From positions 248,001 to 312,000 of the forward strand of contig NZ_JBHTLI010000001.1 of NCBI RefSeq assembly GCF_042678405.1: a stretch of 64,000 bases of DNA. Direction: 5' to 3'. Numbering within the stretch: position 1 is the first letter of the stretch; each line of letters opens with the position of its first letter. The notes beneath the pieces are model-generated. The model saw nothing but the letters and a program-made list of their open reading frames with translations, was not told where the DNA came from and did not search any database. The stretch comes from Salegentibacter_A chungangensis (GTDB lineage: Bacteria > Bacteroidota > Bacteroidia > Flavobacteriales > Flavobacteriaceae). Below are positions 34,416 through 44,040 of this stretch, one piece after another. The translations under genes were made by a program, and so were the position numbers.

Positions 34416-36704
34416 ATGCTGAATAAATTCTACTCCTTCCTCTCGCTTGTACTCATTGGATTTGCCGTATGGTTTAGTTTTTACAGCAGCCATCCGCACA
34501 GGGTCCAACCAGAGAACGCACCTTCAACCGAATTCTCTACTTCCCGTGCTTTCAGGCACGTTGAAGCCATTGCCCAGAAACCACATTACACCGGCAGTGC
34601 CGAGCATAGTAAGGTTCGTAATTATATAGTGAACCAGTTACAGGAAATGGGCCTGCAGGTACAAACCCAGGAAGGCTTTATTCTGAATGAGCATCGGGTT
34701 CTTGTTCGACCTCAGAATATCCTCACCAGGATCAAAGGCACCGGAAACGGCAGTGCACTGGTATTGATGACACACTATGACTCGCAGCCCCATTCTTCTC
34801 TGGGTGCCAGTGATGCCGGCAGCGGGGTGGCTACCATCCTTGAAGGAATCAGGGCTTTTCTAAAACAGGACCCGGAACCTGAAAATGATATTATCCTTCT
34901 TTTTACCGATGCCGAAGAATTAGGACTGAACGGGGCTGAGCTATTTGTCAAAGAACACCCCTGGGCAAAAGATGCAAAGCTGGCCATTAACTTCGAAGCC
35001 CGTGGAAGTGGCGGGAATTCTTTTATGCTTTTAGAAACCAATAAGGGAAATTCGGCTTTAATTAATGCCTTCCAGAAGGCTCATCCCGATTTCCCGGTCA
35101 CGAACTCCCTTGCCTACAGTGTCTACAAGATGCTGCCCAATGACACCGATCTTACGGTACTTCGGGAACAGGGAGATATCAACGGTTTTAATTTTGCCTT
35201 TATAGATGATCATTTTGATTATCACACCGCCAACGATATTCCCGCGAACCTTGATAAAACAACTCTCGCTCACCAAGGAAGCTACCTGATGCCTTTGCTC
35301 AATTATTTTAAGGATGCCGAACTTGGGAACCTGGATTCAGACAAGGACCTGCTCTATTTTAATTTACCAGGGGGCGAACTGCTGAGTTATCCTTTTTCGT
35401 GGATCTTCCCGATGCTTATTGCCGCTTTCGTGATTTTCCTCATTCTTTTGGGAATCGGCTTTTTTATGAAGCGTCTTAACCTGAAAGAAGTGCTCCGGGG
35501 ATTCCTCCCGCTATTCCTGTGCGTTGTGATTTCAGGACTTTCGGTATATCTTTTCTGGAAACTCTGCCTGCTTATGTATCCTGGATACTCCGAGATACAG
35601 CAGGGCTTTCCGTATAACGGCTACTATTATATTGCAGCGGCCGTTTTCCTGAGTCTTGGCATTTGCTTTTTTATTTACCATAAATTCAGAAAAAAGGAAG
35701 ATACCGTTTCCCTGTTTATTGCACCGCTGTTTCTGTGGCTGCTTATCTGCACGCTCACCGCCTTTTACCTGAAAGGAGCTTCCTATTTTATCATCCCGGT
35801 ATATTTTGGATTGCTTCAGCTGCTCATAATGATAGGCCGGATAAAACCAAACCTGCTCTTCCTAAGCTTATTTTCGCTTCCGGCAATCTTTATCCTGATG
35901 CCGTTCATCAGAAGTTTCCCGGTGGCCCTGGGACTAAAGATCCTGTTCGTTTCAGCCATTCTAACGGTCCTGCTGTTCGTGTTACTGCTGCCGGTTTTTG
36001 GGTATATGAAAGGCAAAAAGATCCTTGGCTTCCTTTCGTTGCTAACATTTTTTGTCCTCTTCTTCTTCGCGCATTTCAAATCGAATTTTTCCGCGGAAAG
36101 GCCAAAACCTAACAGCCTTGTTTACTTATATGATGCCGATGCCAAAAAGGCCAACTGGTATACCTATGACGAGTTACTGGATGAATGGACGCTGAAATAT
36201 TTCAGTCATAAGCTTTCGGCAGATTCAGAAGAAAAGAAACTCTCCAGCAAATACAATTCGGGATTTACCTATAAAGCCGATGCTGCTAAGATCAGCATTC
36301 CGGCCCCGGGAATAATCTTTAAAAAGACTTCCGGGTCAAATGATAAAACAGGATACTCCCTGAAGATAGCCCCTAACCGGAATATCAACAGGCTGGAACT
36401 CTTCGCCGATACCGGGCTGGAACTTCAGAATTTCAAAGTGAACGGAAAAACTGGAAACCTTGCCGGAAGAAGTGAGCGCCTGCTTACCTATTATGTTTCG
36501 GGACGGGATACTCTGAGGCTGAACTTTGAAATGAACAAAGCCCAACAACCGGAATTCACACTTTATGAATCCAGTTATGACCTGCTGGAAAATGAGCAAC
36601 TGGACGTACCAGAAAGGGCTGAAAAGATGATCCCAAGACCATTTGTTGTGAATGATGCCGTAATTTTTAAGAAAACCATCACACCAGAGAGGGATTCAAA
36701 TTAG
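34416..36704 (+). CDS. Membrane M28 family aminopeptidase
   Basis: This 762-residue protein has an N-terminal membrane anchor and then an M28 zinc peptidase domain (about 45-300). The metal residues are in THYDS, GASDAGSG, DAEELG, NFEARG and FDYHTANDIP. A second region (about 325-560) has eight or nine hydrophobic helices and is followed by a soluble C-terminal domain of about 190 residues. This order resembles the eukaryotic ER metallopeptidase ERMP1 layout. The peptidase domain should face the periplasm. The substrate is unknown. Confidence 0.9.
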   Translation: MLNKFYSFLSLVLIGFAVWFSFYSSHPHRVQPENAPSTEFSTSRAFRHVEAIAQKPHYTGSAEHSKVRNYIVNQLQEMGLQVQTQEGFILNEHRVLVRPQNILTRIKGTGNGSALVLMTHYDSQPHSSLGASDAGSGVATILEGIRAFLKQDPEPENDIILLFTDAEELGLNGAELFVKEHPWAKDAKLAINFEARGSGGNSFMLLETNKGNSALINAFQKAHPDFPVTNSLAYSVYKMLPNDTDLTVLREQGDINGFNFAFIDDHFDYHTANDIPANLDKTTLAHQGSYLMPLLNYFKDAELGNLDSDKDLLYFNLPGGELLSYPFSWIFPMLIAAFVIFLILLGIGFFMKRLNLKEVLRGFLPLFLCVVISGLSVYLFWKLCLLMYPGYSEIQQGFPYNGYYYIAAAVFLSLGICFFIYHKFRKKEDTVSLFIAPLFLWLLICTLTAFYLKGASYFIIPVYFGLLQLLIMIGRIKPNLLFLSLFSLPAIFILMPFIRSFPVALGLKILFVSAILTVLLFVLLLPVFGYMKGKKILGFLSLLTFFVLFFFAHFKSNFSAERPKPNSLVYLYDADAKKANWYTYDELLDEWTLKYFSHKLSADSEEKKLSSKYNSGFTYKADAAKISIPAPGIIFKKTSGSNDKTGYSLKIAPNRNINRLELFADTGLELQNFKVNGKTGNLAGRSERLLTYYVSGRDTLRLNFEMNKAQQPEFTLYESSYDLLENEQLDVPERAEKMIPRPFVVNDAVIFKKTITPERDSN

Positions 36705-36740
36705 TAGTTTTGGTAAAATTCTACGAACTGAGTTTTTCTC

Positions 36741-36783
36741 AGGCCTGCTGAAGCAGAGATCCTGAAACGGGTTCAGGATGACA
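36741..36783. repeat. Possible REP-like palindromic element
   Basis: Two small palindromes lie side by side between genes: CTGC-TGAA-GCAG at 36745-36756 and ATCCTGAA-N5-TTCAGGAT at 36759-36779. The second is like a dispersed intergenic sequence I recall from other genomes. I saw only this copy in the window, so the repeat status is inferred. Confidence 0.45.
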
Positions 36784-36795
36784 TAACAGAAAAAT

Positions 36796-37605
36796 ATGAA
36801 CATCGCTATATTAGGTTGCGGCTGGCTGGGACTGCCCCTGGCAAAAAGCTTCATCGAGGAAGGAAATTTTGTTAAAGGTTCCACTACAAACCGAAACAGA
36901 ATGCAGGAATTAAAGACTGCCGGCATTACCCCATACGTGCTTCATCTGTTCGCAGAGGGAATTCAGGGTGATATCAGTGCTTTTTTAGCAGAAACCGAGG
37001 TTCTTATCATTGACATCCCGCCGGGGCTCAGAAAAGACCCACAATCCGATTTTGTGGGGAAAATCGGGAGACTTGCGCCATACATAGAAAAATCTCCGGT
37101 TAAGAATGTGCTTTTTATAAGTTCTACTTCGGTTTTTGAAGACACCGAAGATTTTCCCGAAATCACTGAAGAAGATCAACCTGACGGCACTTCCAAGGCT
37201 GCCCAACAGCTTATTTCCGCTGAAAATCTTCTGAAAAAGAACAAGAATTTTGAGACCACCGTCCTGCGCTTTGGCGGTCTCCTTGGCCCGGAAAGACACC
37301 CGGTAAATTTTCTTGCAGGAAGAAGCGGGATCAAAAATCCCAAAGCCCCGGTCAATCTTATTAAGCAGGAAGACTGCATAGGGATCATTCATAAAATAAT
37401 AGAGAAAAAAGCCTGGGGTACAGAGCTGAACGCCTCCTGGCCGGAACATCCTTCTAAAGAAGAATACTATACCGGTATTGCAAAGGAAAAGAACCTCGCC
37501 GCTCCCGAATTTGATCACGGGACTCCTTCAAAAGGAAAGATCATAAATACTGATAAGCTCAGGGAATTATTGGAATTCGAATTTAAAAAGGATATCACAA
37601 ATTAG
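36796..37605 (+). CDS. NAD(P)-binding SDR family protein (YeeZ-like)
   Basis: This 269-residue protein has an N-terminal Rossmann motif GCGWLGLPLAKSF (residues 7-19), followed by LIIDIPPG and a FISSTSVFEDTE block with the catalytic-type serine/threonine region of atypical SDR proteins. The length and order match the YeeZ/YbjT-like group. No canonical YxxxK is obvious, so enzyme activity is uncertain. The gene is single, with the REP-like element just upstream. Confidence 0.82.
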   Translation: MNIAILGCGWLGLPLAKSFIEEGNFVKGSTTNRNRMQELKTAGITPYVLHLFAEGIQGDISAFLAETEVLIIDIPPGLRKDPQSDFVGKIGRLAPYIEKSPVKNVLFISSTSVFEDTEDFPEITEEDQPDGTSKAAQQLISAENLLKKNKNFETTVLRFGGLLGPERHPVNFLAGRSGIKNPKAPVNLIKQEDCIGIIHKIIEKKAWGTELNASWPEHPSKEEYYTGIAKEKNLAAPEFDHGTPSKGKIINTDKLRELLEFEFKKDITN

Positions 37606-37661
37606 CCACCCCGCCCTTAGGTCAGCCTTTCTTAAAAAGGAGGAAGAAATAAATTATAAAC

Positions 37662-37687
37662 AAAGGATACCCATCTCCTTTATTTTA
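37662..37687. terminator. Weak bidirectional terminator
   Basis: AAAGGA and TCCTTT form a 6-bp stem with an 8-nt loop between convergent genes. AT-rich tails lie on both sides, but the stem is short. Confidence 0.4.
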
Positions 37688-37704
37688 TAAGACTCAGTGA
37701 GTAA

Positions 37705-38241
37705 TTAGAACTTATAACCTACTCCTACCATTAAAGTGTTAATACCACTTTCTATGCCCAGACCATATTGATCACCATATTCCACAGACTCATAGCTATA
37801 CCTGTTTGTTAGCTCTATGCCATAGCGGGCATCGATAAAGAAGTTTTCATTAATATGATAACCTGCACCAAACGCAGCATCCAGACCAAGCGTATTGGTA
37901 ACCGGATTATCTTCTAAAATAATCGTTCCCTGGGGTCCTGCCTGAAGATAAAAACCGGAATCTACTATAAAATATTGCACCATAACCGGAATAGAAAGGA
38001 AATCACTTTCTTCTGCATTAAAATAATTTACGGAAGGTTGAAGGTGCCAGTTTTCTGAAAATTTGAAATCTGCCAAAAGACCCACAAAAAAGCCCGAAGC
38101 ATTATCAGAAACCTGCTCGGCCTCAATTGTGGCTTCTATTTCAATATTGGTATATCCCGCCTGGATACCAAATTCCACATCCTGGGCAAAAGAATTCAGC
38201 CCCATTAAAAGAAACAAAATAAAAAGGTAATTTTTGACCAT
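37705..38241 (-). CDS. Outer-membrane beta-barrel protein
   Basis: This 178-residue protein has a signal peptide ending in SFAQ. Alternating aromatic/polar strands follow, with FGIQAGYTN near the start and GVGYKF at the end. The terminal Phe is typical of barrel proteins recognised by the Bam machinery. It fits the small OMP_b-brl (porin-like, eight-stranded) group common in Bacteroidota. No substrate or pore role can be predicted. Confidence 0.85.
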   Translation of the reverse strand: MVKNYLFILFLLMGLNSFAQDVEFGIQAGYTNIEIEATIEAEQVSDNASGFFVGLLADFKFSENWHLQPSVNYFNAEESDFLSIPVMVQYFIVDSGFYLQAGPQGTIILEDNPVTNTLGLDAAFGAGYHINENFFIDARYGIELTNRYSYESVEYGDQYGLGIESGINTLMVGVGYKF

Positions 38242-38339
38242 ATTTTTAAATAGTTTATAGATTACAAACTATAAACTTAATTATTTTTTATCAAATCACC
38301 CCGAATGATTAAAATTCCAAATTAGAAGTTGTTAGGGAT

Positions 38340-41300
38340 TTATTTTGAAACTGCTTTTGCATCCACGCCCTCTTCCTTCTTCCTAAAGTCAAGCGGAGCC
38401 AGAACTTTTAATGCCTTGTCTATGGAAGTTATCTTCTCGAAGGTGAGCAATAACCTAAGCCCGTTCCTGGTCTTTTTCTCCTTCATCTTGCAGGCGTGCG
38501 GATGCGTTTGCACATACTGCAGCACCCTGGTAAAGGCATTGGTCTGGTAAAATCTGGATTGCTGGTCTGCAATAAAATAACCTATCATTTTACCCTGCTT
38601 CATCACCACCTTCTCAAGGCCTATCTTGGAAGCGATCCACTTCACCCTAACACTGTTCAGTAGGTCTTCTGCCTCTGCCGGCAACTCCCCAAACCGGTCG
38701 GTGAGCTCGGCTTCAAATTTCTGCAGTTCCTCTTCAGAAGTGATATTATTAAGCTGGGTATAAAGATTCAGCCTCTCGGAAATATTATTGATATAATCAT
38801 CAGGGAAGAGAATCTCAAAATCAGTATCGATCTGCGTATCCTTCACAAAGGTCTTATCCTCTATATTTTCGGTCTCGCTGTAAAGTTCCTTGAATTCGTT
38901 CTCTTTCAGCTCTTCAATGGCCTCGTTCAAAATCTTCTGATAAGTGTCGAAGCCTATTTCGTTGATGAACCCGCTTTGTTCCCCTCCAAGAAGATCCCCG
39001 GCACCCCTTATCTCAAGGTCTTTCATCGCGATATTGAAACCGCTTCCAAGCTCGGAGAATTGCTCCAGCGCGGTCATCCGTTTCCTGGCATCTTCTGTCA
39101 TCACCGAATACGGAGGCGTGATAAAGTAACAGAAAGCCTTTTTATTGCTTCGGCCTACCCTTCCGCGCATCTGGTGCAGGTCTGAAAGGCCGAAGTTGTT
39201 GGCGTTATTAATGAAAATGGTATTCGCATTTGTCACATCAAGCCCGCTTTCTACAATGGTGGTTGAAACCAGCACGTCGAATTCCCCGTTAATGAAACTC
39301 AGCATCAGCTTCTCCAGCTTCTTCCCTTCCATCTGCCCGTGGCCTACCCCAATCCGTGCATCGGGCACCAGCCTTTGGATCATCCCGGCAACCTCCTTAA
39401 TGTTTTCTATCCGGTTATGAATGAAGAATACCTGCCCTCCACGCTGAATTTCATAAGAAACCGCATCTCTTATGGTCTCTTCCGAAAAGCGGATCACGTG
39501 GCTTTCTATCGGGTAACGGTTTGGCGGCGGCGTGGTAATGGTGGAAAGGTCTCTCGCAGCCATTAAACTGAACTGGAGGGTACGCGGAATTGGTGTTGCC
39601 GTTAGCGTAAGAGTATCCACATTTTCCTTGATGGTCTTCAGTTTATCCTTAACGGCAACTCCGAATTTCTGCTCCTCGTCCACGATCAGCAATCCAAGAT
39701 CCTTGAATTTAACCGACTTGTTCACTAACTGGTGGGTCCCAATTATGATATCTACCTGGCCATTCTCAAGATCCTGTAAGGTCTCTCTCCTTTCTTTGGC
39801 AGTACGGAATCGGTTAAGATAATCCACCCGCACCGGAAAGTCCTTGAGCCTTTCTCTAAAGGTCTGGTGATGCTGAAAGGCAAGAATGGTGGTAGGCACC
39901 AGGACGGCCACCTGTTTCCCGTTATCCACCGCCTTGAAAGCCGCACGAATAGCGACTTCGGTCTTTCCGAAACCAACATCCCCGCATACCAGGCGGTCCA
40001 TTGGCCTTTCGTTCTCCATATCCTCCTTCACCGCCTGGGTAGCAGTACTCTGGTCCGGAGTATCCTCATAGAGGAATGAAGCTTCCAGCTCGTGCTGAAG
40101 GTAAGAATCAGGGCCAAAGGCGTGGCCTTTCTGCAGCCTTCTCTTGGCATATAATTCTATCAGGTTATAAGCAATATGTTTAACCCTGGCTTTGGTCTTT
40201 TTCTTAAGGTTCTTCCAGGCGTTACTGCCCAGCTTGTAGATCTTCGGGGCTTTCCCATCTTTCCCGTTGTATTTCGAGATCTTGTGAAGGGAATGGATGC
40301 TCAGATACAGAATATCACGCTCCCCGTAAATAAGCTTGATGGCCTCCTGCTTCTTGCCTTCAACGTCTATCTTTTGCAGGCCGCCAAATTTCCCGATCCC
40401 GTGATCAATATGGGTCACAAAATCACCAACCTCAAGGTTGGTAAGTTCCTTAAGCGTGATCGCCTGTTTCTTGGCATAACCGTTCTTAAGGTGAAATTTG
40501 TGATAACGTTCAAAAATCTGGTGATCTGTATAACACACCAGTTTCGAATCTTCGTCTATGAAGCCCTGGAACATAGAAAGAACTAGGGTCTCGTACTTCA
40601 CCTCCCGCTCCTGGTCATCAAAAATATCGTGAAAACGCTTTGCCTGCTGGTCGCTTACGCAAAAAATATAATTAGTATACCCGGCTTCCTGGTTTTCGAT
40701 AAGATTCTCGATAAGCAGATCGAAATGTTTATTGAAGGCCGGTTGTGGCTTAGTATTGAATTCAATTGATTTCTCAGACTTCAGGAATGCCTGGGTGCTC
40801 AACTCGACAACCGAATAATCCAGAAGTTGTTTTTTAAGCAATTCTGAATTGCAGAAAAGCTCCTTGGGTTCGCTGTGCTTTACATCTTCAGAAAGACCTT
40901 TAAAAGCTTCTTCGGCTTTGCTGAAAAGCTTATCGATCTGCCCGCCCAGAAGGTCCAGGTTCTTAACGAAAACCACCGTTTTGGCCGAAATGTATTTCAG
41001 AAAACTCTCTCTGATCTCGTCCAGGTGTTTGTTCTCCACATTTGGCATCACCGAGATCTTCTTCACCTTATCTGTAGAAAGCTGGGTCTCCACATCAAAA
41101 CTCCTGATGCTGTCTACCTCATCTCCAAAGAACTCTATCCTGTATGGCTCGTCATTACTGAAAGAGAACACATCTATGATCCCGCCGCGAACGGAAAATT
41201 CCCCGGGTTCGGTCACAAAATCCACCCTTTTGAACTTGTATTCAAAAAGCACTTCGTTCACAAAGTCGATAGAAAGTTCATCGCCAAGGGAGATCTTCAG

Positions 41301-41735
41301 GGTACTCCTGTCCAGCTCCTTCCTGGTCACCACTTTTTCGAAAAGCGCATCGGGATAAGTGACTATGATGGCCGGTTTCTTCCTTGAATTTATCCTGTTC
41401 AACACTTCTGCCCTTAGCAACACGTTGGCATTATCGGTCTCCTCGATCTGATAAGGCCTGCGGTAACTTCCGGGATAAAAAAGTACGTTCTTGTCTCCTA
41501 TAAGCTGCTCAAGGTCGTTCAGGTAATAGGCAGCCTCCTCCTTATCATTAAACACCAGCAAAAAAGGACTTTCAGCCTCTTTAAAGGCATTGGCGATCAC
41601 GAAAGACAGGGATGAACCAACAATGCCTTTAAGATGTATTTTCGGGGTGTTTTTTTGGGAAAGGGCAATAGCATTTTGCAATTCCTGCTGCTGCGGGGAT
41701 TGTGCAAAGCTTTGGGCAATAGAAGATTTACTCAT
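38340..41735 (-). CDS. mfd: Transcription-repair coupling factor
   Basis: This 1131-residue protein releases RNA polymerase stalled at DNA lesions and recruits UvrA. It has the UvrB-like N-terminal region, the RNA-polymerase-interacting domain, and an SF2 translocase motor with Walker A GDVGFGKTE and the DEEQ motif in LLIVDEEQKFGV. The TRCF C-terminal domain follows. The length is normal. A -33/-7 promoter places the predicted start of transcription at or next to the ATG. No gene lies between it and the outer-membrane protein gene on the left. Confidence 0.96.
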   Translation of the reverse strand: MSKSSIAQSFAQSPQQQELQNAIALSQKNTPKIHLKGIVGSSLSFVIANAFKEAESPFLLVFNDKEEAAYYLNDLEQLIGDKNVLFYPGSYRRPYQIEETDNANVLLRAEVLNRINSRKKPAIIVTYPDALFEKVVTRKELDRSTLKISLGDELSIDFVNEVLFEYKFKRVDFVTEPGEFSVRGGIIDVFSFSNDEPYRIEFFGDEVDSIRSFDVETQLSTDKVKKISVMPNVENKHLDEIRESFLKYISAKTVVFVKNLDLLGGQIDKLFSKAEEAFKGLSEDVKHSEPKELFCNSELLKKQLLDYSVVELSTQAFLKSEKSIEFNTKPQPAFNKHFDLLIENLIENQEAGYTNYIFCVSDQQAKRFHDIFDDQEREVKYETLVLSMFQGFIDEDSKLVCYTDHQIFERYHKFHLKNGYAKKQAITLKELTNLEVGDFVTHIDHGIGKFGGLQKIDVEGKKQEAIKLIYGERDILYLSIHSLHKISKYNGKDGKAPKIYKLGSNAWKNLKKKTKARVKHIAYNLIELYAKRRLQKGHAFGPDSYLQHELEASFLYEDTPDQSTATQAVKEDMENERPMDRLVCGDVGFGKTEVAIRAAFKAVDNGKQVAVLVPTTILAFQHHQTFRERLKDFPVRVDYLNRFRTAKERRETLQDLENGQVDIIIGTHQLVNKSVKFKDLGLLIVDEEQKFGVAVKDKLKTIKENVDTLTLTATPIPRTLQFSLMAARDLSTITTPPPNRYPIESHVIRFSEETIRDAVSYEIQRGGQVFFIHNRIENIKEVAGMIQRLVPDARIGVGHGQMEGKKLEKLMLSFINGEFDVLVSTTIVESGLDVTNANTIFINNANNFGLSDLHQMRGRVGRSNKKAFCYFITPPYSVMTEDARKRMTALEQFSELGSGFNIAMKDLEIRGAGDLLGGEQSGFINEIGFDTYQKILNEAIEELKENEFKELYSETENIEDKTFVKDTQIDTDFEILFPDDYINNISERLNLYTQLNNITSEEELQKFEAELTDRFGELPAEAEDLLNSVRVKWIASKIGLEKVVMKQGKMIGYFIADQQSRFYQTNAFTRVLQYVQTHPHACKMKEKKTRNGLRLLLTFEKITSIDKALKVLAPLDFRKKEEGVDAKAVSK

Positions 41736-41740
41736 TGCGG

Positions 41741-41771
41741 CAAAGATAATTCCTGTTGTTCTGCCTCACAA
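41741..41771 (-). promoter_or_regulatory. Promoter of mfd, probably leaderless
   Basis: On the minus strand TTG (41771-41769) is followed after 20 nt by TATCTTTG (41748-41741). The -7 box ends 6 nt before the mfd ATG, so the mRNA should begin at the start codon or within a few bases. Confidence 0.62.
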
Positions 41772-41880
41772 TAGCTGCCCTTAGTTTTAACTATTCCTTC
41801 GCATTCTAAGCCAGTTTTATCATTTCCATAACACAGGAAATGGGCAATGATAATTACTTTGAAGGAAATAGAACTTAAAA

Positions 41881-43236
41881 ATGGGGATCAAGGAATTTGA
41901 CGTATTTGTGATAGGAACCGGAACAGCAGGAAAAGGCGTGGCCAAAAATTGTGCAAAGGAAGGCCTGAAAGTGGCCATAGCCGACAACCGGGAATACGGC
42001 GGCACCTGTGCCACCAGGGGTTGCGATCCCAAAAAAGTGCTCGTAGGGCTAACCGAGATCATAGACAGGGCAAAAAAAATGCAGGGGAAAGGAATTACCT
42101 CTATGCCCGGGAAAAGCTGGAAAGACCTGATGGCTTACAAAGAAAGCTTTGTAAACACGGTGCCTGCCGCGACCGAAAAAGACCTGAAAGCCCTGGGTAT
42201 AGAACTATACCACCAATCTCCGAAATTTCTTGATGAAAATACACTTTCGGTTGAAGGGAAGACCGTAAAGGCAAAGAAGATCGTGATCGCCACCGGAAAC
42301 AAGCCGCTGGACCTTAAAATACCGGGAGCCGAACACGCGTTGATAAGCGATGATTTTCTCTCCCTTAAAAAACTTCCGGAATCGATGATCTTTATAGGCG
42401 CCGGTTATGTGGGGATGGAATTCGCCCATATTGCCGCCCGTTTTGGGGTAAAGGTTACGATGATAGACGTAGCCCCGCGAATACTTACCAATTTCGATGA
42501 AGATATGGTAACGCATTTACAAAAGGCTTCGGAGGAACTTGGGATAGAATTCATCTTTAATGCCGAAGCGGCTGAGATCGAAAAACTCCGAAAGAATTTC
42601 AGGCTTAAGGCTAAGCAGAATGGAAAAGAGATCTCCCTTAAGGCTGAGATGATCATTAACTCGGCCGGAAGAGTCCCTTCTATAGACCAACTGGAGCTCG
42701 AAAAAGGAAATGTAGCCTTCGGTAAAAAAGGAATTGAGGTCAATGAATATCTTCAGAACACCTCCAATAAGAATGTGTATGCCTGCGGGGATGTTTCGGC
42801 CAGTGACGGCCTGCCGCTAACACCGCTTTCTTCCCAGGAAGCGCGGATAGTTTCAGCGAACCTGTTGCATAAGAACAAGCCCGAAAAGGCGAATTTCCCT
42901 CCGCAGCCTTCCGTAGTTTTCACCCTTCCGAACCTTGCTTCGGTAGGGCTTTCAGAAAAAGAAGCGAAAGAAAAAGGCTATAATATCAGGGTGAACAACA
43001 AGCTTGCCACAAAATGGTTCAATGCCAAACGCATCAACGAAAAAGTGTATGCTTTTAAGACCATTATAGATAAAGATTCAGGAAAGATCCTGGGAGCTCA
43101 TCTTGCAGGGCCTGAAGCCTCAGAAATGATCAATGTGTTTGTGCTTGCAATGTGCGGCGGACTAGACTGTGAAACCATAAAACGTATGATCTTTGCCTAC
43201 CCTACCTGGGGCAGTGACCTGAAAAGTATGCTTTAG
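41881..43236 (+). CDS. FAD/NAD(P)-dependent disulfide-reductase-like protein
   Basis: This 451-residue protein has the fold of class I pyridine nucleotide-disulfide oxidoreductases such as glutathione reductase. The FAD motif GTGTAG is at 12-17, the redox pair Cys43/Cys48 lies in TCATRGCDPKK, and the second nucleotide motif reads GAGYVGMEFA. At the C-terminus, where the family carries His-Pro-Thr-x-x-Glu, this protein has YPTWGS at 440-445. The general-base His and its partner Glu are therefore replaced. The substrate is unknown. It converges on the TspO-like gene with a shared TTAG. Confidence 0.88.
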   Translation: MGIKEFDVFVIGTGTAGKGVAKNCAKEGLKVAIADNREYGGTCATRGCDPKKVLVGLTEIIDRAKKMQGKGITSMPGKSWKDLMAYKESFVNTVPAATEKDLKALGIELYHQSPKFLDENTLSVEGKTVKAKKIVIATGNKPLDLKIPGAEHALISDDFLSLKKLPESMIFIGAGYVGMEFAHIAARFGVKVTMIDVAPRILTNFDEDMVTHLQKASEELGIEFIFNAEAAEIEKLRKNFRLKAKQNGKEISLKAEMIINSAGRVPSIDQLELEKGNVAFGKKGIEVNEYLQNTSNKNVYACGDVSASDGLPLTPLSSQEARIVSANLLHKNKPEKANFPPQPSVVFTLPNLASVGLSEKEAKEKGYNIRVNNKLATKWFNAKRINEKVYAFKTIIDKDSGKILGAHLAGPEASEMINVFVLAMCGGLDCETIKRMIFAYPTWGSDLKSML

Positions 43237-44030
43237 ACCTTCTCCTTATTCATAAGACGATAGATAGGGTTGGTTTTCCTGTTCTTCCATCCGTGATAGG
43301 TGATGTTGGAAAGAATGGCAACGGCCCCTATCAAAGCGGTATAGGAAAGGACGGGAAGTTCATCAAAATGCCGGAAGTAAATGGCCACAAGTGCCCAGAT
43401 CCCGACAGCAGCAAATTCCCTCATATTCCGGGTATAGATCATCGCAATATTGATCACTGTCGCTACCACGATCATAAGCATCGTCCATTGCAATTCATTA
43501 AAATAGACCACGTTCCAGCCAATCTTAGTGAGGTAGGCTGCGATGTTGGCAATAAGGGCCACGCTTATCCATCCCGAATAAAGGCAAACAGGCCACCAGG
43601 GAAAAGCAATGATCTTAAGAGGAGCATCCCAGCGTTCCATATTGGTGTTCAGGATCACTTTAATGAGTGAGAAAAGAATAAGAATCATAATCAACACCGA
43701 AAGGCCGGTAATTTCAAATAGCCAGGCAAAGACCCAGGCAGAGTTGGCCAGGTTGGCCAGCAGGAACCACGGTCCCGTTTTTTCTATGATCCACACCTCT
43801 TTGGTGTTCTTAAAAGCCACCCGAACCAGAAAAACAGAATAAGCAAGCAGTCCCAGATAAATGGCTCCCCAAATGGCAAAGGCATAGCCGGCAGGGGTAA
43901 ACAGGTTCTCATATTCTGCGCTCAGGCTACCCACCGTATTGCCGTTTATCTCCAGGATCTGGGACACATAACTCACAGCGATAGCGAGGATGACCGAACA
44001 TAAATTTAAAATGGACAGCTTCTTATTCAT
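43233..44030 (-). CDS. Polytopic membrane protein, TspO-related (tryptophan-rich)
   Basis: This 265-residue protein has about eight hydrophobic helices and many Trp residues, with motifs such as AGYAFAIWGAIYLGL and FPWWPVCLYSGW. It resembles proteins called tryptophan-rich sensory proteins or TspO/MBR-like, but it is longer than classical five-helix TspO (about 160 residues). A role in tetrapyrrole or lipid binding is only a guess. Its end overlaps the flavoprotein gene and its start is 10 nt from pdeM. Confidence 0.7.
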   Translation of the reverse strand: MNKKLSILNLCSVILAIAVSYVSQILEINGNTVGSLSAEYENLFTPAGYAFAIWGAIYLGLLAYSVFLVRVAFKNTKEVWIIEKTGPWFLLANLANSAWVFAWLFEITGLSVLIMILILFSLIKVILNTNMERWDAPLKIIAFPWWPVCLYSGWISVALIANIAAYLTKIGWNVVYFNELQWTMLMIVVATVINIAMIYTRNMREFAAVGIWALVAIYFRHFDELPVLSYTALIGAVAILSNITYHGWKNRKTNPIYRLMNKEKV

Positions 44031-44040
44031 AAGTTCATTT

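Noticed and set aside
40849..41387. Two overlapping plus-strand frames of about 170 codons inside mfd
   Set aside because: Both lie opposite conserved mfd domains and overlap each other in different frames, as expected for shadow frames.
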